Positions 8,578-15,726 are shown, counted from the stretch's first letter. The stretch: 18,059 bases of DNA from Verrucomicrobiales bacterium (GCA_007123195.1 SKLO01000057.1:1-18059), one strand, 5' to 3'. Notes: a model not told the origin generated them from the sequence alone. Program-made: numbers and translations.

Positions 8578-8997
8578 TCAGGGATTTCCGGCCGCGCCGG
8601 TGCCGCGGGTGGCAAAGGCCAGCGCATAGCCCTGCTCCAAGGCCAGGTTGGACACCTGCATGACCAGCCCGTAAGGCGCCAGCACATCGGCTTGGATGAT
8701 CGCCTGACCGTGGCGCTCGCGATGCAGCAGCAGCAGTTCGGGCAACTCGGACAACTGCACCGGTTGATCATCCAGATACAGCCGGGCCACGCCCGTGCCG
8801 GCGGCCACGTGAATCAACAGCGGGTCGGCGAAAGGCTGCAGCGAGGCGCCGGATTCGGGCAGGTTGACGGATACCCCCGAGCGCACCACCAGCGAGGATG
8901 ACAGCACGAAAAAAAACAACACCAACAACACGGTGTTGACCACCGGGCCAAGGAACAACAGCCCGCCGTGGGATCGAAGGTTGGTCTCGAGTTTCAT
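8578..8997 (-). CDS. exbD: ExbD/TolR-family protein lacking the membrane aspartate
   Basis: A 139-residue protein, the normal ExbD length. One transmembrane helix (about 13-38) is followed by VSVNLPES (42-49), matching the VKVNLPAS region of E. coli ExbD, then a small periplasmic domain. In ExbD/TolR the helix carries a single Asp (E. coli Asp25, in PFIDVMLVLL) that is needed for proton-driven energy transduction. Here the aligned segment is PVVNTVLLVLFFFVLSSS, with Asn21 at that position (codon 8937..8935, AAC on the coding strand), and no other acidic residue occurs in the helix. It lies 86 bp after exbB and 98 bp before the TonB-like gene. ATG start without a Shine-Dalgarno. The family call is solid; function by the standard proton mechanism is doubtful. 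Confidence 0.88.
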   Translation of the reverse strand: MKLETNLRSHGGLLFLGPVVNTVLLVLFFFVLSSSLVVRSGVSVNLPESGASLQPFADPLLIHVAAGTGVARLYLDDQPVQLSELPELLLLHRERHGQAIIQADVLAPYGLVMQVSNLALEQGYALAFATRGTGAAGNP

Positions 8998-9083
8998 GGT
9001 TTGGATGCCCGCCGCCGGACCCGCCCGCAGTGACCCGGCGGGCAGCGCCGGGGCGATTGACTTGAATTGGACTTAATGCCGCC

Positions 9084-9812
9084 TCAGCCCTTGGCCGGAC
9101 CGCGTCCGCGCTCGCCCGCCACGGCCCCCTCACCCCGCCCGCGGTCCAGTTCGCGCTCCGACCGTTCGAGGCCCACCTCCGGAAAGGCGATGATCTGTCC
9201 GTCCGAACGCCACTCGTCCAGCAGGTTGAGAGTCTCAATCCCGGCCCGTTCCATGTCCTGCATCAGGGTCCGCATGTAGGCCGTGAGGTAGGAATACAGC
9301 AGGTAACTGAAAATCGCGACCGCAATCCCCACCGACGACGTCACCAGAGCCTGATAGACCCCGCGGGCGATGTCGGCGGGGGTGGCGAAACCGGCCACCG
9401 ACGAAATGGCGGCAAACGAATCCACCAACCCCAACAGGGTGCCGAGGATGCCAATCAGCGGCGCGACGTAGGCAATGGCAGCCAGAATGGCCAGGTAACG
9501 CTCGAGCCGGGGCACCTCCAGTTGCGCAGTCTCCCGCACGATCTCCTTGAGATGGTCACGCGGAGCGCCCGCCCTCAGCAAGCCCGCCCGCACCACCCGC
9601 GGCACCGGTCCAGGCGTCGCCGAGCATTCGTGCAGAGCGCGGGTCAGGTTGCGCTTGCGCACCTGATTGCCAATGCCCTGCATGAACTCGGCCAGGTGAA
9701 TCGAACAACGGTGGAAGAAGAAAAACCGCTCCAGAAAGATGGCCAGCGCAACCACACCGCAGGCTGCCAACAGGATAATGAGGGGGCCGCTTTTGCTGAT
9801 CAGTTCGCTCAT
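9084..9812 (-). CDS. exbB: ExbB/TolQ/MotA-family proton-channel protein
   Basis: A 242-residue inner-membrane protein with three helices: about 8-30, 108-135 and 153-180. The second contains APLIGILGTLLGLVDSF (117-133), aligning with the APYIGLFGTVWGI segment of ExbB. The third contains GVYQALVTSSVGIAVAIF. The polar Thr residues matching E. coli Thr148 and Thr181 are kept (Thr125, Thr158). The Glu of E. coli GIAEAL (Glu176) is Gln154 here (codon 9353..9351). The last 30 residues are charged and Gly-rich. ExbB pentamers surround ExbD helices and energise TonB. First gene of the minus-strand block, with a plausible promoter about 150 bp upstream. ATG start; no Shine-Dalgarno. Confidence 0.92.
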   Translation of the reverse strand: MSELISKSGPLIILLAACGVVALAIFLERFFFFHRCSIHLAEFMQGIGNQVRKRNLTRALHECSATPGPVPRVVRAGLLRAGAPRDHLKEIVRETAQLEVPRLERYLAILAAIAYVAPLIGILGTLLGLVDSFAAISSVAGFATPADIARGVYQALVTSSVGIAVAIFSYLLYSYLTAYMRTLMQDMERAGIETLNLLDEWRSDGQIIAFPEVGLERSERELDRGRGEGAVAGERGRGPAKG

Positions 9813-10269
9813 GATGACAAGGAAAGGCGGTCAACCGATGCAACGCTCCGCCAGAGGCCCTCCATCTGGAAAGCTTCCGGCCTGCCACAGGAGCGGGTCC
9901 CACCTTGGGTTCCCTAGTCCGAAATCGGCCCGAAATCCAGCAGCACAACCCGTTCCTTCCGCATTTATACCTCAACCCCACGATCGAGGCCAAGAAATTA
10001 TTCGGAAACCTTAACCACCGCCGCCTGCCGGAAGCCGGGGCCAGCCCAATTCATCCAGCTTGGTCGGCCCGGTTCAGGATGCCTGAGCCTCGGGCGCCGG
10101 CGGTTTTCGGTCGGAATTTCTCCCAACCCCAAAAGTCGGCACGCCTTGCGGGCCCCCTGCCTTCCATCTTGCCCGGTTTTTTCTCCGCCCCTGCGCTGGC
10201 GCATTGATTCCGAGCCGCTCCCGGCGAACACTCCCCGGGCATCATCCCACCAGCCGCCGACCCGCCGCC
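9813..10269. other. 457-bp divergent intergenic region
   Basis: Separates the leftward and rightward gene blocks, so it should hold promoters for both. The most AT-rich part (about 9950-10015) contains the best promoter candidate, for exbB. The stretch 10016-10269 is GC-rich and non-coding in appearance; I found no clear rightward promoter and no Shine-Dalgarno before the ATG at 10270. A TTG at 10204 would extend that gene by 22 poorly conserved codons. Confidence 0.6.
9964..9993 (-). promoter_or_regulatory. Possible sigma-70-type promoter for the exbB operon
   Basis: On the minus strand TTGGCC (9993..9988, 4 of 6 to TTGACA) is followed after 18 nt by TATAAA (9969..9964, 5 of 6 to TATAAT), in the AT-richest part of the divergent gap. 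This would give a leader of about 145 nt before exbB. Consensus match only. Confidence 0.35.
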
Positions 10270-11958
10270 ATGACCACGCCATCCGATCCATCGAACCCAT
10301 CCCAATCACCGGGCACCTCGTCGCCAGCCCCCAATACCCGGCTCGCCGACGGACGCGCCCCGGCGGTGGGCGACGACGAGCTGGAACTCAAGAATCCCCG
10401 CCCCGACCAAAGCCACGCTCAGGACGATGCCGACGTGGTGGCCCACCAGCTGCACGTGCGCCTGCTGACGCCGGAGGACGCAGACGACGTGGTCGCCATC
10501 TCCGAGAAAGTCTACACCCGAATCAACGCCAGCTGGTCCAAGGAGCGCGTGCTGCATCTGCTCGAACTGTTCCCCGAGGGCCAGGTCGGGGTTGAGAACG
10601 ACGGCCGCATCGTCGCCTTCGCGTTCGCCCTCATCGTCGACTACAACTCGTTCGGCGACGACCACACCTACGACGAGATCACCGGTCACCTCGAGTTCAC
10701 CACCCACGACCCCGACGGCGACGTGCTCTACGGCATCGAAGTCTGCGTCGATCCCGCGTTCCAGGGCCTGCGGCTCGGCCGGCGGCTCTACGACGCACGC
10801 AAGGAACTGTGCGAAAGCCTCAACCTGCGCGCCATCATCGCCGGCGGGCGCATGCCCAACTACAAGGAGCACAAGGAACAGCTGACGCCGCGCGAATACA
10901 TCCAGAAGGTCCGCAACAAGGAGATCTACGACCCGGTGATGACCTTCCAGCTGAGCAACGACTTCCACGTCAAAAAGGTCCTCACCAACTACCTCAGCTA
11001 CGACACCGAATCGCAGGCCTACGCCACCCTGATCGAGTGGAACAACGTCTACTACACCCGCAAGCGACGCCTGCTGGGGCGCCACACCGATGTCCGCCTC
11101 GGCGTGGTCCAGCTGCAGATGCGATCGACCGAGAATCTCCAGCAGTTCTTCGACCACGTCGAGTTCTTCATCGACGCCGTCAGCGGCTACAAAGCCGACT
11201 TCATCGCCTTCCCCGAATACGTTAACGCGCCTCTGATGGCGCCGTGGAACGAGGTCGGACCGGCCAAGGCGATCCGGAGGCTGGCGGAACTGACCGAGCC
11301 GGTGCGCGACTTCTTCGTCGCCAAGGCGGTCGAATACAACATCAACATCATCTCCGGCTCGATGCCGCACTACGACGGCGAGAAACTGCGCAACGTGGTC
11401 TACCTGTGCCGCCGCGACGGCTCCTGGGACCACCAATACAAGATCCACATCACCCCCAGCGAGGTCGCCGACTGGGGCATGGTCGGCGGCGACGAACTGA
11501 AGGTGTTCAACACCGACTGCGGGCGCATTGCCATGCTGATCTGCTACGACATCGAGTTCCCCGAACTGGGGCGGCTGCTGGCGCGCAAGGGCGTGCGGCT
11601 GGTGTTCGTGCCGTTCTGCACCGACACCGACACCGGCTACATCCGGGTCCGCGCCTGCGCCCACGCGCGCGCCATCGAGAACGAGTGTTACGTGGTCATT
11701 GCCGGCAGCGTCGGCAACCTGCCGCGGGTGGTCAACATGGACATCCAGTATGCCAAGTCGGCGGTCTTCAGCCCGTCGGACTTCGCCTTCCCCGGCGGCG
11801 CCGTGGTGGCCGAGACCACGCCCAACACCGAGACCACCTTGATCGCCGACATCGACACCGATCTGCTGAAGGACCTCAACATCCGCGGCAGCGTGCGCAA
11901 CCTCCGCCAACGCCGCACCGACCTCTACTCCGTCAGCTGGCGCGGCCCCGGCGCTTGA
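10270..11958 (+). CDS. GNAT acetyltransferase domain fused to a carbon-nitrogen hydrolase (nitrilase superfamily), YhcX-like
   Basis: 562 residues from the ATG at 10270. After a disordered, Ser/Pro-rich start (1-55), residues about 60-215 form a GNAT domain (VRLLTPEDADDVVAISEKVY; acetyl-CoA loop region VDPAFQGLRLGRRLYDARK). Residues about 275-555 form a nitrilase-superfamily domain with the Glu-Lys-Cys triad: Glu316 in FPEY, Lys391 in QYKIHITPSE and Cys425 in MLICYDIEFPE. The order matches Bacillus subtilis YhcX, an amidohydrolase-GNAT protein whose substrate I do not know with confidence. The hydrolase should cleave an amide or nitrile C-N bond through a Cys thioester; the GNAT part may acylate the same or a related amine. 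Cytosolic (no signal peptide). First gene of the rightward block; a 230-bp gap separates it from the next gene. Confidence 0.93.
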   Translation: MTTPSDPSNPSQSPGTSSPAPNTRLADGRAPAVGDDELELKNPRPDQSHAQDDADVVAHQLHVRLLTPEDADDVVAISEKVYTRINASWSKERVLHLLELFPEGQVGVENDGRIVAFAFALIVDYNSFGDDHTYDEITGHLEFTTHDPDGDVLYGIEVCVDPAFQGLRLGRRLYDARKELCESLNLRAIIAGGRMPNYKEHKEQLTPREYIQKVRNKEIYDPVMTFQLSNDFHVKKVLTNYLSYDTESQAYATLIEWNNVYYTRKRRLLGRHTDVRLGVVQLQMRSTENLQQFFDHVEFFIDAVSGYKADFIAFPEYVNAPLMAPWNEVGPAKAIRRLAELTEPVRDFFVAKAVEYNINIISGSMPHYDGEKLRNVVYLCRRDGSWDHQYKIHITPSEVADWGMVGGDELKVFNTDCGRIAMLICYDIEFPELGRLLARKGVRLVFVPFCTDTDTGYIRVRACAHARAIENECYVVIAGSVGNLPRVVNMDIQYAKSAVFSPSDFAFPGGAVVAETTPNTETTLIADIDTDLLKDLNIRGSVRNLRQRRTDLYSVSWRGPGA

Positions 11959-12188
11959 ACACCCGATGAACCCGGCGTGCGTCTGCCTCGCCCTCGAAAC
12001 CCGCGCACCCGATGCGGCCCCTCATGCGAATGGATGGATGATTTGAAGGAGGCCGACTTGCCAAAATCAGCCCTCGCCAACCGCGCCCGGGTGTTTCACA
12101 TTCCCATGGCCGCGCGTTCCACCCACTGAACCCACGGGGACGCCACCCCACCGCGCTGTCATTCGACAGCCTCAGACCCCATGATCTC
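11959..12188. other. 230-bp leader with very small ORFs upstream of the PQQ-type dehydrogenase
   Basis: Contains two tiny frames: 11966-12046 (26 codons, ATG) and 12058-12129 (23 codons, TTG). The second is preceded at 5 nt by AAGGAGG (12046-12052), the best Shine-Dalgarno match I found in the window. A third, 12181-12192 (ATG ATC TCA TGA), ends in an ATGA overlap with the dehydrogenase start. No sequence similarity supports any of them as genes. Confidence 0.4.
12155..12170 (+). promoter_or_regulatory. Short perfect hairpin in the dehydrogenase leader
   Basis: GCTGTC (12155-12160) and GACAGC (12165-12170) pair perfectly around the loop ATTC, ending 18 nt before the ATG at 12189. Its position could affect translation initiation, but six base pairs may arise by chance. 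Confidence 0.3.
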
Positions 12189-13421
12189 ATGAACACCCGC
12201 AAGCAACCGACCCCAACCCGAGTTCTCGCCCGTTCCAGGCACATTCTGCCGCTGGCCGCGGCCGCCCTGTGGCTGGCCCCTGTCGCCGGGAACGCCGACG
12301 AAGCCCCGACCCTGGAGCCGATCGAACCACGCCAGGTCTGGAGCGGCATCGAACTCAACGTGCCGGTCCAGATCACCGTTCCGCCGGACGGCAGCGACCG
12401 GCTGTTCCTCGTGCAGCAACGCGGCCAGATCCTGATCCTGCCAAGCGACCGCGAATCGACCGACACGAAAACCTTCCTCGACATTTCCGACCGCGACCTG
12501 GAGGAAAACAAGTTCGAGGAGGGCCTGCTGAACCTCAGCTTCCATCCGCAGTTCAGCGACAACCGACGGGTGTTCACCTTCCACACCGAGCAGAAGCCCA
12601 AGCGCATCATCGTCACCGAATGGCTGGTCGACGAGGGCGATCCCAACCGGATCGATCCCGACAGCGAGCGCGTGCTGCTCGAGGTCCAGCAGCCGTTCTG
12701 GAACCACAACTCCGGCAACATGCTGTTCGGCCCCGACGACCTCCTGTACGTCGCCATCGGCGACGGCGGGCGCCGCGACGATCCGCTCAACCTGTCGCAG
12801 AACACCTTCTCACTGATGGGCAAGATCCTGCGCATCGACGTCGACAGCACCTACGGCGCCCTGCCCTACGGAATCCCGGACGACAACCCCTTCTACGGCA
12901 AGGACGGCCACCGCGGCGAAATCTACGCGCTCGGCCTGCGAAACCCGTGGGGCATCCACTTCGATGAGGACGGCGACTTCTGGGTGGCCGATGTCGGCCA
13001 GGACCTGTGGGAGGAAATCAACCTGGTCGAGGCCGGCGGCAACTACGGCTGGAACTTCCGCGAGGGCGCGCGCGAGTTCCCCCAGCGACCATCCGATCCG
13101 CCGGCCGACCTCGAATTGATCGATCCCATCCACGAATACAGCCACGCCGATGGCATCAGCATCACCGGCGGCTTGGTGTATCCAGGCGGCCGCCGCGACG
13201 ACCTCGCCGGGTGGTATGTTTACGGCGACTGGGGCACCGGCCGCATGTGGGCACTCAACTACGACAAGCAAGCCGGCGAGGTGGTGTCCAACCAGCTGAT
13301 CCTCGAGACCATCATCGACGGTCAGGGCCGCGGCCAGATCCAGCCCACCGCCTACTGCTTCGACGAGCACGGCGAGATCCTCATCCTCTGTTGGAAGGGC
13401 GCCATTTACGAACTGCACTGA
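12189..13421 (+). CDS. Secreted PQQ-dependent sugar dehydrogenase (glucose/sorbosone dehydrogenase family)
   Basis: 410 residues. Residues 1-36 look like a Sec signal (basic RKQPTPTRVLARSRH, hydrophobic ILPLAAAALWLAPVAG, possible cleavage after GNA at 36), so it should act in the periplasm or outside. The rest is a six-bladed propeller of the GSDH family: EEGLLNLSFHPQF (110-122), WNHNSGNMLFGPDDLLYVAIGDGG (171-194) with His173 at the expected catalytic base, GKILRIDV (211-218), ALGLRNPWGIHFD (247-259) with Arg251, and VADVGQDLWEEINLVEAGGNYGWNF (266-290). Family members oxidise aldoses with PQQ, though many relatives have unknown substrates and some may not bind PQQ. A strong hairpin (13452-13486) follows the gene. 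No Shine-Dalgarno. Confidence 0.92.
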   Translation: MNTRKQPTPTRVLARSRHILPLAAAALWLAPVAGNADEAPTLEPIEPRQVWSGIELNVPVQITVPPDGSDRLFLVQQRGQILILPSDRESTDTKTFLDISDRDLEENKFEEGLLNLSFHPQFSDNRRVFTFHTEQKPKRIIVTEWLVDEGDPNRIDPDSERVLLEVQQPFWNHNSGNMLFGPDDLLYVAIGDGGRRDDPLNLSQNTFSLMGKILRIDVDSTYGALPYGIPDDNPFYGKDGHRGEIYALGLRNPWGIHFDEDGDFWVADVGQDLWEEINLVEAGGNYGWNFREGAREFPQRPSDPPADLELIDPIHEYSHADGISITGGLVYPGGRRDDLAGWYVYGDWGTGRMWALNYDKQAGEVVSNQLILETIIDGQGRGQIQPTAYCFDEHGEILILCWKGAIYELH

Positions 13422-13441
13422 GGCAACCGCTCCCGGTTGCC
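13422..13441 (+). terminator. Short hairpin after the dehydrogenase stop
   Basis: GGCAACC (13422-13428) pairs with GGTTGCC (13435-13441) around a 6-nt loop, starting at the base after the stop codon. No T-tract follows. It may act together with the larger hairpin at 13452-13486. Confidence 0.4.
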
Positions 13442-13451
13442 CCCTACCACG

Positions 13452-13486
13452 CCCCGGGCCATGGCCGCCGCCGGCCTGGCCCGGGG
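13452..13486 (+). terminator. Strong GC-rich hairpin between dehydrogenase and truncated haemoglobin genes
   Basis: CCCCGGGCCA (13452-13461) pairs perfectly with TGGCCCGGGG (13477-13486). Inside it GGCC (13463-13466) pairs with GGCC (13473-13476) around GCCGCC, leaving one bulged T. The result is a 14-bp stem without a following T-run. It could be a transcription stop or a 3'-end stabiliser. Confidence 0.55.
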
Positions 13487-13544
13487 TTGCTGCCCTTGTC
13501 CACCTTTCCCCACCGACCCGCCGAACCCACAGCCACCCCGTTTC

Positions 13545-13952
13545 ATGACTGACACCGCTGACTCACCCAAACCGAATGACGACAATCTGTGGGACCGCAT
13601 CGGCGGGCAGGACCGGGTGGATGCCCTGCTCGAGGCGTTTTACGTCCGTGTGCTGGACGATCCCGAGCTGGCGCCGTTCTTCAAGGACACCCCGATGGAC
13701 CGGCTGCGGCGCATGCAGAGGGAGTTCTTCTCGACCGCACTCGGTGGCCCCCTGACCTACAGCGGCCGGCCGCTGGCGCATGTCCACCACGGCCTCGGCA
13801 TCAAGCCGGTGCATGTCCAGTTGTTCGTTGAGCACTTGCTGGCCACCCTCAAGGACACCGACCTCGGAGAGGACGATGTGCAACGAATCTACGACCGCAT
13901 CCACATCCAGGCTGACGAACTGATCGGCCGCGCCGGCGGCCTCGGCGGGTGA
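13545..13952 (+). CDS. glbN: Group I truncated haemoglobin (TrHbN-like)
   Basis: 135 residues from the ATG at 13545, close to the usual 115-135. Seen: LWDRIGGQDRVDALLEAFYVRVLDDPELAPFFKD (15-48), the A-B helices with Tyr33 at the expected B10 ligand-stabilising site; FFSTALGGPLTYSGRPL (61-77), with the GGP and Y-x-G-R turn diagnostic of group I; and the proximal haem ligand His81 in HVHHGLGI (79-86). Group I proteins bind O2 and NO and often detoxify NO, in the cytosol. A longer upstream ATG at 13437 lies in the hairpin region and would add 36 unconserved residues, so it was rejected. The strong hairpin upstream suggests a separate transcript or processing site. Confidence 0.93.
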   Translation: MTDTADSPKPNDDNLWDRIGGQDRVDALLEAFYVRVLDDPELAPFFKDTPMDRLRRMQREFFSTALGGPLTYSGRPLAHVHHGLGIKPVHVQLFVEHLLATLKDTDLGEDDVQRIYDRIHIQADELIGRAGGLGG

Positions 13953-14273
13953 TCGACTGGAAGCGGCCTCCTGCCGTCACCAGATGGCACCGCCCCCCGG
14001 CACACCGCCTCTCCCCGGCATCGCGCGCGCGGCGACCGCAGGTTGAATTGTCTTCAATTCGACCGGTGTGCGGGTCGATCGTAACTTGCGCCCGGTTCCT
14101 TCACGACCCCTGTCGCCTCCTGCGAATGAACCGGCCAATGTCAACCCCCACGCCTTGACTGCGAATTGCTTGACATTCCCCCGCTTCCGCCAGTTACCCC
14201 AAGGGGGCGGATCAAAGGGATTCCAATGCATTTTCCACGGCCCGGGACGTTGACACGGCTCGGGGCCGGGTGA
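13953..14273. other. 321-bp intergenic region upstream of the PilZ-like gene
   Basis: No recognisable gene. Notable is an AT-rich inverted repeat at 14041-14064 (own entry). Several TTGAC-like hexamers (14155, 14170, 14253) occur without a convincing -10 partner. No Shine-Dalgarno precedes the next start. Confidence 0.5.
14041..14064. promoter_or_regulatory. AT-rich inverted repeat, possible operator or leader hairpin
   Basis: GGTTGAATTG (14041-14050) and CAATTCGACC (14055-14064) form a 10-bp stem with one G-T wobble around the loop TCTT. It lies 89 bp past the globin stop and about 210 bp before the PilZ-like start. It stands out as AT-rich in a GC-rich region. It could be an operator for a dimeric regulator or a weak terminator. 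Confidence 0.4.
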
Positions 14274-14777
14274 ATGGTTCGTCATCGTTGGTTCAACACC
14301 CTCAAGCCGGATCGCCGGCCGGTTCCAATCATGGCTTTTCGCCCACAGCCCCTGAAACTGAGCAACAGCGACGCTGATCTGGCGGACGACCTGCCGTTGC
14401 CATGGGGGGACGGCTCCATGCTCGGGGTGCGCAAGCTCAACGACAGCGGTCTGGTGCTGCACACCCGGCGCTGGTTCGATCTGGGCTCTGAGCTGGCACT
14501 CAGCCTGCAACTGCCTGAGAACGAGACCCCGCTGGCCGGCCGTGAGGACCGGCCCGTGTTCATCCACGTCCACGCCGCGGTGGCCGGGCGGAGGGTCGTG
14601 AAGGACTCCCCCATCGGGCGCATCTACGAAGTCACGCTGGTGTTCAACCCCAAATCCTCCGAACAACGCCGCCGCCTCAGCCAGATTGCCAGCGGCTTCT
14701 CCCGGGCCGGCATTGCCGTGCCCACCGAGCGCAACTCGCACACCGGCGAGCCGAACCCGCTGTTCGGGCTGAATTGA
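14274..14777 (+). CDS. PilZ-domain-like protein, divergent
   Basis: 167 residues (148 if the ATG at 14331 is the true start; neither has a Shine-Dalgarno and the domain begins after both). Residues about 48-140 follow a PilZ layout: VRKLNDSGLVLHTRRWFDLGSELALSLQLPEN, then a strand-rich part HVHAAVAGRRVV, RIYEVTLVFN, and the closing SSEQRRRLSQI helix. PilZ domains bind cyclic di-GMP through an RxxxR and a (D/N)xSxxG motif. The RxxxR pair is absent and the second motif is only partial (NDSG, 56-59), so nucleotide binding is doubtful. The call rests on overall pattern, not on key residues. No membrane segment is visible. Two hairpins follow the stop. Confidence 0.6.
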   Translation: MVRHRWFNTLKPDRRPVPIMAFRPQPLKLSNSDADLADDLPLPWGDGSMLGVRKLNDSGLVLHTRRWFDLGSELALSLQLPENETPLAGREDRPVFIHVHAAVAGRRVVKDSPIGRIYEVTLVFNPKSSEQRRRLSQIASGFSRAGIAVPTERNSHTGEPNPLFGLN

Positions 14778-14785
14778 ATTGCGTT

Positions 14786-14801
14786 GCTGCGGGCGCGCAG
14801 C
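14786..14801 (+). terminator. Hairpin 1 after the PilZ-like gene
   Basis: GCTGCG (14786-14791) pairs perfectly with CGCAGC (14796-14801) around GGCG, 8 nt after the stop. No T-tract; probably works with the next hairpin if at all. Confidence 0.35.
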
Positions 14802-14811
14802 CATTGACGCC

Positions 14812-14833
14812 GGCCGGCTTGCCTGAGCCGGCC
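14812..14833 (+). terminator. Hairpin 2 after the PilZ-like gene
   Basis: GGCCGGCT (14812-14819) pairs perfectly with AGCCGGCC (14826-14833) around a 6-nt loop. It lies about 140 bp before nagB. A GC-rich 8-bp stem without a T-run: candidate terminator or mRNA 3'-end structure. Confidence 0.45.
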
Positions 14834-14970
14834 CGCGCCCCGTTCCGCCTTTCGATTGCCCGTTCGCCGGCCCACACCGCCACCGGCACCCGCGTCAGAA
14901 CGTTTTCCAAGGTCGGCCATTCCGGAGTTTGCATGACCGTGCGGTCGGTGCTCCGCTATGGTCCATCCGC

Positions 14971-15726
14971 ATGGAGCTGCATCGATACCCCGACCCCGAG
15001 GCCATGGGCCGCGCCGCCGCCGAGACCGGTGCCGCTCGACTGCGCGCCGCGCTTGACCAATCGGCCGCGGCCACCATCATCGTGGCCACCGGCGCGTCCC
15101 AGTTCACCATGCTCGACCAGCTGGTGCAACAGCCGGACATCGACTGGCATCGCGTGCACGGCTTTCACCTCGACGAATACATCGGCCTGCCAATCACCCA
15201 TCCGGCCTCCTTCCGCGCCTACCTGTGGCAGCGCTTCGTGCGCCGCCTGCCGCTGCCCCTGGCGGCGTTTCATTACCTCGACGGCGAGGGCAATGCCGAC
15301 GCCACCTGCCGCCGGGTCGGTGAGATGATCCGCCAACGCCAGATCGATGTGGCGTTTGTCGGCATCGGCGAGAACGGCCACCTGGCGTTCAATGATCCGC
15401 CGGCGAACTTCGAAACCGAGGATCCCTACCTGGTGGTCGACCTCGACGAGGCATGCCGGCGCCAGCAGCTGGGCGAGGGCTGGTTCCCCGACCTCGACTC
15501 GGTGCCGCGGCAGGCGATCTCCATGTCGATCCATCGCATTCTGCAAAGCCGCACCCTGATTGTCACCGTGCCCGACGAGCGCAAGGCCGAGGCGGTGCGG
15601 GCGGCGGTCGAGGGACCGGTCACGCCCGATCTGCCGGCCTCGATCCTCCAGCGCCATCCGGATTGCCACCTGTTTCTGGACCAAGCCGCCTCCGGACGCT
15701 TGTCCAAAGCGGCCGCATCCGGTTAG
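14971..15726 (+). CDS. nagB: Glucosamine-6-phosphate deaminase/isomerase
   Basis: 251 residues from the ATG at 14971 (a TTG at 14929 adds 14 unconserved residues). Seen: phosphate-binding strand IIVATGASQFTML (36-48), GFHLDEYIGLP (64-74) with Asp68 matching E. coli Asp72, and GIGENGHLAFNDPP (131-144) with catalytic His137. In E. coli the last motif is GNDGHIAFNEP; here Asp141 is replaced by Asn135 and Glu148 by Asp142. I recall GENGHLAFNDP-type motifs from a NagB subgroup found in several phyla, so this is probably a subfamily trait. The enzyme converts glucosamine-6-phosphate to fructose-6-phosphate and ammonia in the cytosol. nagA follows after 77 bp, consistent with N-acetylglucosamine catabolism. 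Confidence 0.9.
   Translation: MELHRYPDPEAMGRAAAETGAARLRAALDQSAAATIIVATGASQFTMLDQLVQQPDIDWHRVHGFHLDEYIGLPITHPASFRAYLWQRFVRRLPLPLAAFHYLDGEGNADATCRRVGEMIRQRQIDVAFVGIGENGHLAFNDPPANFETEDPYLVVDLDEACRRQQLGEGWFPDLDSVPRQAISMSIHRILQSRTLIVTVPDERKAEAVRAAVEGPVTPDLPASILQRHPDCHLFLDQAASGRLSKAAASG

Noticed and set aside
10204..10269. TTG-initiated N-terminal extension of the GNAT-nitrilase
   Set aside because: The 22 extra residues are Arg/Pro-rich and unconserved in appearance; ATG at 10270 is the simpler start.
10306..11910. 534-codon open frame on the minus strand
   Set aside because: Antisense to the GNAT-nitrilase gene, whose motifs are complete; composition is an artefact of codon bias.
13437..13544. 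Upstream start for the truncated haemoglobin
   Set aside because: It would place a strong hairpin inside the coding sequence and add 36 Pro/Cys-rich residues absent from the family.
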